NCBI GenBank assembly: GCA_030407085.1 | Contig: CM059587.1 | Coordinates: 45,420,501-45,484,500 of the forward strand | Direction of reading: 5' to 3' | Source of the DNA: Trichopria drosophilae | Lineage: Eukaryota > Arthropoda > Insecta > Hymenoptera > Diapriidae | DNA: 64,000 bases | Part shown: positions 59,601-64,000 of the stretch, piece after piece | Position numbering within the stretch: the stretch's first letter is position 1 | Layout: each line of letters begins with the position of its first letter | Notes under the pieces: generated by a model | Told to the model about the DNA's origin: nothing | Databases searched by the model: none | What the model saw: the letters and a program-made list of their open reading frames with translations, nothing else | Program-made: the position numbers and the translations under genes

Positions 59601-62600
59601 AATGGGATAAATTTCTAGGAATTTCAGTTTATTTATCAAGGCGATCGACGGAAAAATCAAATCCACAGTGGAGTGATTCACTGATGCAATTAAAACCACT
59701 TTTGAAGGATCGTGTTCTTCTGGCACTAAACTGAGACAGCAAATATTTACCCACTCGACATCTACAAATACGATCCATCAATAGTGTATCAAATTTAACC
59801 CTACACGCATGTTTGGTAAATTATTATATAAAATACGCGTTATATTTGTATTATTAGTTTTCGTTAGGATCGTATTTGGAATTGACTCTCGTCGCTTATC
59901 TGTTATTCGTCGATAAAGCTTCAGATAACAGTTTTTCTCTTGAATGTTTTATCTTACGGATCGATGGGACGAGACTAACTCGCCAGAATTATCTCCAGTT
60001 ATTGTTGTACCTCATTATCAAAATGAGTAATGGATGAACGAGAAGTATAAGTCGCTGTTCTATTTCCAGTGCCGTTTTCATTTATTTTCCTGAAGAGTTC
60101 AGAAGAGAACTTTTGAACCTACGCCAAATACAAAATGTGCTGACATGTTAGAATCCAGTAAAATAACATCTTTTATTAAACCCGAAATTGCGAGCATTAT
60201 TGGCAATTTACGTACATGCATCTTCAAAAACTTTTGCCAGTTTATGATATTGAGCGTACAATATGGTTGAACGATTTTTTTCTATCAGCATTAAACCGAT
60301 ATTATCGAATTCTTCAACTTTCTTATTTTAGATTTATTTTCTTCGCGTGTTAGCAGGAATTTATTTCTGAATTCTTTTACCGGATTTTGTTCCAAATGTT
60401 TGAAAAGCATTCCGAGCAATAAATTTTGTAATATATATGAATATGCGATGTTTATTAATAGTAAATTAATTATCAAAATTATATCGGTATTTATTTGAAA
60501 GTTATTTAAAGAAGATGATTAATTAATCGTGGCGCTATAATAATTCTACTAGGTTTAGCTAAATATTATATTTTAACTTTATATAAAAACTACCTAATAG
60601 GTGTTATATTTGTTAATTATCAATAGAATAAAATTTAAATATTAATTTAACAAAACGAAAATTTCTAATGAATTACAAAAATCTCGAAAATACAATATCT
60701 AATATACGTCTAGTGGCGTCGAATTCAACTATTTAATTGATTCTTTATGAAATATATATTTTGGGCAAACAAATAAAAAAACAATTTATGGTCAATTACG
60801 AACTGCAATTAAAATAGCATTCATTAATTGAAACAATACTATTACTTTTCAGTCAATTACTCTATAATGCAAGAGTCATAATTGTTCCGTTTTTCGTCAT
60901 TAATGAAATCATCAATCAAACGTTTATTTGCGTAAATATTGATCATGGAGATTACAAGATGGCATGCCGAGTTATTTATGCCATTATACATTCCGATAAA
61001 TTTGTCTTATCGTACAAGAAACGTTTCTGACAGGGATGAAAATCAGGCGAGCGAAGTTACTTATAAACCTAATGGGGAGGACCACAACAGTAATGGCGAT
61101 AAATAAAAAATGAAGGGAAAAACCGGTATGAGTCAGGGTCGTTCAAAACTCATGTATGCGGATCTGCCTGAAACTTAATTCATGAGAAGGTTAATCGGAA
61201 CTCATGATCGAAGGCCGTCCCTTGATGCCCCTCGCTTCCCAGGAATTCCTATCGCTGATCCCCTCTACGTCAAAGCCCTGACACGATCTCTGTCTTTTAT
61301 GGCTCTTGATAAAACACGAGGCGAAAAAGAGGAACGTTCACTCGAGTAATGCCGTTAAAAGATGCAATTTAAATAAATAGCTACAATTATTTAAACAAGC
61401 GTATCTCCATTACATTGCTATTGCACGCTTCCATTCCTTACTAGTTCATTATACTTTTTTCCGTTTGTGACTCTTTGCGCATGTTATTCCTGTCCGTTGA
61501 CTTCAACGTTTTCGAATCAACAAAGTTTCTCGTTTCCGCAGATTAGTATTTTTCCCTCGAGGTAATTCCTTTTTGGTCGTTAACTTTGTTGTCTCGCTGC
61601 GCAATTATCAATAAATGTTGCTCTCGTGCGGGAATCAAAAGTGCGATGCTGATGACTAAACAAACCTACGTGTCATCGGCGTCATCATCATATTACAAGA
61701 TTACGCTTATATTTCTCATAACAGGTTTTTTCCTAAAGACTACTTGGTTTCATGTTTGTTGCGGAAGAATGTGCCTATATAAACTCCACGAAGTTCGAGT
61801 TCATTCAAAATATATTTCTTCGAAAATCATCCAGTTTGACACGATATGAGTCAGGGATATATAAACAACACGTTTCCGAGGCGATCCTACTTTACAGGTT
61901 TATAAAAATAACGCCTTCCAAAGTTGGTCGTCCAATTTTTCAATCATCGGTTTCTTTTTCCGCGAATATCTTTTCTTTTCGCCTGGTTCATTTTTTAGTT
62001 GTACCTTCGAGTTTTTTTTGGACTTGTCCCGTTCTTTCAATGACTGTGGTAATCACGAGGCAAATACGAGTTCAATCGTTAAAGCGCTCCACGCCTTCGA
62101 GTTTATGGGAAACCGAACAGGTCAGACAAGAGGCGGAGAAAAAGACGGACAACCCTTGAAAAATCCGGTCCTGCGAGTGTGAGCGTGTAAACCGGCCCGA
62201 CCGGATTAAAGCGAACCTCGCTTCACCCCAGATCTCCAAAAAAGGTCTTAGGCCATCATCGTTTCGTCCTGCCGACTCATATCAAACGTTCTATCTTCCC
62301 ATCTTCCTCCTCGTCTCATTTGCTCTTTTCACCGGCTCACCGCTTTTTTCCCCTTACCCCTCCCTCACTCCTTCTTTGTATTTGTATCGAAACAGGATCA
62401 ATTAAGTAGCGTTCCAGTCGCTTTTTGTTCCGCCTCGGTCCGTTTCGTTTCTACGAAGTTACATGGGCAAAGTTCCAATGTTGTATCGCTCGAAAATTCA
62501 TTACGGATATTTCGGTAATTAATTTAATGTCCGCGAAAAACGACTTCTGTCTCGATGACTCGATGAGTTTTCGACTTATTAAGGTAATTGGTGAATGAAT

Positions 62601-64000
62601 CTGCTCTTTCGCGAGCTTTGGATGGATGTTTAGAATGCCTTTGTAACGGAATATAGGCATACGGACAGGTGTCTCTCAAAACAGGTTAAATTCGTCCTTC
62701 CCCACATGTCGTCTAAATGAACGATAATATGTATTTTTAGGCGCATATGATGTAATAAGTAGCTTTCAGCATAGTTGACATTACTTAAGAAAGTGTTAGG
62801 CTAATCGTTACTCATCTCACCCATTTATAATTTTGTGTCTGTGTAAAAATTTCTTAATTCTATGACACAGCTGGAATCTGCTTTAGAACATTGATAAAAG
62901 CCAAAATTTCTATCGATCGAAAACAAATGTTATTCGAGTATACAATAGATTTTCTTTCTAATTCTGTCGTAAATCAAAGATCTGGAAACAGTGGAAATTC
63001 TTGCGGTATGACTAAGAACCTACAACATGACATGCTGGTACTGTAGTGATCATGACTTTGCTTCTTTCAAGATGTAAAGAAATACCTGCAACCCAGAGCG
63101 ATCGTGGTAACTGTTCACGTACACAATTTCTAGTGTATATTCAACGACATATTAGGATTCTTTCGTTGTATATTCTATTGAAAAAAAAACTGCTATGAAG
63201 AATTTCATAGGATTGAAATTTCGTCACAAGTAGATTAATGTAGATCGGGAATTGAAAAAATGCCTATGCTAGCTTTTATAAAGTCACTTAGTAACAGTTT
63301 CGGTTAAATTTGGAGCACGGTCAGTTCCGCCTAGAAACAACAAAGCATTGGCGTTTAGACTAGATCGGCACATACGTTAAGAAGTTGTGACTTACCAAAC
63401 TGCATTAGATTTGCAAAAAATGCGATTGGCATTTCGCAAAAAAAAATATTCAAGGTCCAGCTCCTAATTCCGAATTCAGTGACAATAGGAAATTTGTCAG
63501 GATTGTCAAATTTAAGATTGCGTGCGGATTCGCTCGAAAATTCTAGTGTAGGACGCATTGAATAATGATCGATAAAAATAAACGACCTCGGCGTTTCACT
63601 TTATTGCGCGAGGTGCACGTACCGCATGAACCGACCGTAAGAGGCGGTTAGATCCCCTTTACGTGCAAGGGATAAGGAAGGTGGAGTATTTCGAAGTTGC
63701 ATGACTATCGACCTCACGGTAGACACAAGGGTGAGACCGAGAATATAACAGATAACGACGGTTTCCCAACGTTATCAGGAATACTAAGATGGCGCACCCA
63801 TGACATCATCGTGCAGAATACCAAATGAATCGTGCACTATATCATAATTTACAAACTCGTCCTAGACTTCCAAGCTTCGAAGACTTAGACATGCAAATTA
63901 TATAAACGATGCAGAATAGTAGATTGTGTAACTAGGGAGGAAAATAGGTGTTTGCCGATGAGTGCGAGTTTGACGCCCGAGTCTACAAATACCTATTCTC
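53670..64000. other. upstream intron or 5' flank of Kdm3, no exon recognised
   Basis: The next exon toward the 5' end must finish with the first two bases of a codon. I could not find a convincing one here, and short exons would be hard to see by eye. A GC-richer patch at about 57830-58290 contains CTATATAAG on the plus strand and a TCAGTCGG initiator-like word on the minus strand; I do not call a promoter. The rest looks like plain AT-rich DNA. Confidence 0.4.
57177..57545. repeat. foldback MITE, ~370 bp, with a nearby partial arm
   Basis: The left arm (CACAGAAAGTCCTAAAATTG, then TTACATCTTAAATTCATCAT) is matched by the reverse complement of the right arm, and the match runs inward to a centre near 57357. 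TA flanks both ends (57175-57176 and 57546-57547). A third, diverged single arm lies at about 56957-57050, so the family has more than one copy here. Confidence 0.75.

Noticed and set aside
1..64000. tRNA, rRNA, CRISPR array or conserved microRNA
   Set aside because: I scanned for obvious cloverleaf words, spaced repeats and a few well-known insect miRNA sequences by eye and found none; a tRNAscan or Rfam run would be decisive.

Overview
The window is AT-rich animal nuclear DNA, almost certainly from an insect and probably a hymenopteran. The evidence is one spliced gene with insect-like proline- and glutamine-rich exons, short introns mixed with very long ones, and many eukaryotic transposable elements. 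There are no bacterial operons, no CRISPR array, and no rRNA or tRNA that I could see.

The one gene I can identify lies on the minus strand, from 53669 down to a stop at 23298. It encodes a KDM3-family histone H3K9 demethylase (KDM3A/KDM3B/JMJD1C type). Eleven exons can be placed with GT/AG sites; their phases join without a break into 1944 codons plus stop. In protein order these hold an Arg/Glu-rich coiled coil, a Gln/His/Pro-rich linker, a conserved LKKAW block, the cysteine-rich zinc finger, an LXXLL motif, and a JmjC domain with its HxD...H iron ligands. The 5' end of the gene lies upstream of 53669, inside a very long intron or beyond base 64000.

Bases 1-23000 are a repeat-rich flank. 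From about 1400 to 9760 runs a roughly 145-bp satellite that has been hit repeatedly: by a pogo-like MITE, by a SINE-like or truncated retroelement, by an element bounded by small palindromic hairpins, and by a nearly complete non-LTR retrotransposon (5242-9624; ORF1, then endonuclease and reverse transcriptase). That retrotransposon copy is broken by one frameshift and one nonsense codon. From 10.7 to 20.2 kb there are foldback and MITE-like elements. Several have TTAA target sites and carry a dispersed cargo with the words ATGGCGGATCC and GGGGTCGCTGATTACGAATC.

Between 23.3 and 38.8 kb the demethylase introns hold the same element families: TTAA-flanked cargo elements at 29750-30418 and 32651-33245, foldbacks at 24626-24845, 28797-29325, 33440-34265 and 37381-38285, and non-LTR remnants. 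Bases 38750-53524 are one 14.8-kb intron with three MITE-like elements. Bases 53670-64000 hold no recognised exon and one foldback element.

The strongest candidate for something undescribed is the swarm of non-autonomous elements with piggyBac-like TTAA ends that share one tandem ~120-bp cargo but have different inner terminal sequences. Some are nested in, or resemble, long foldback elements in the same window.
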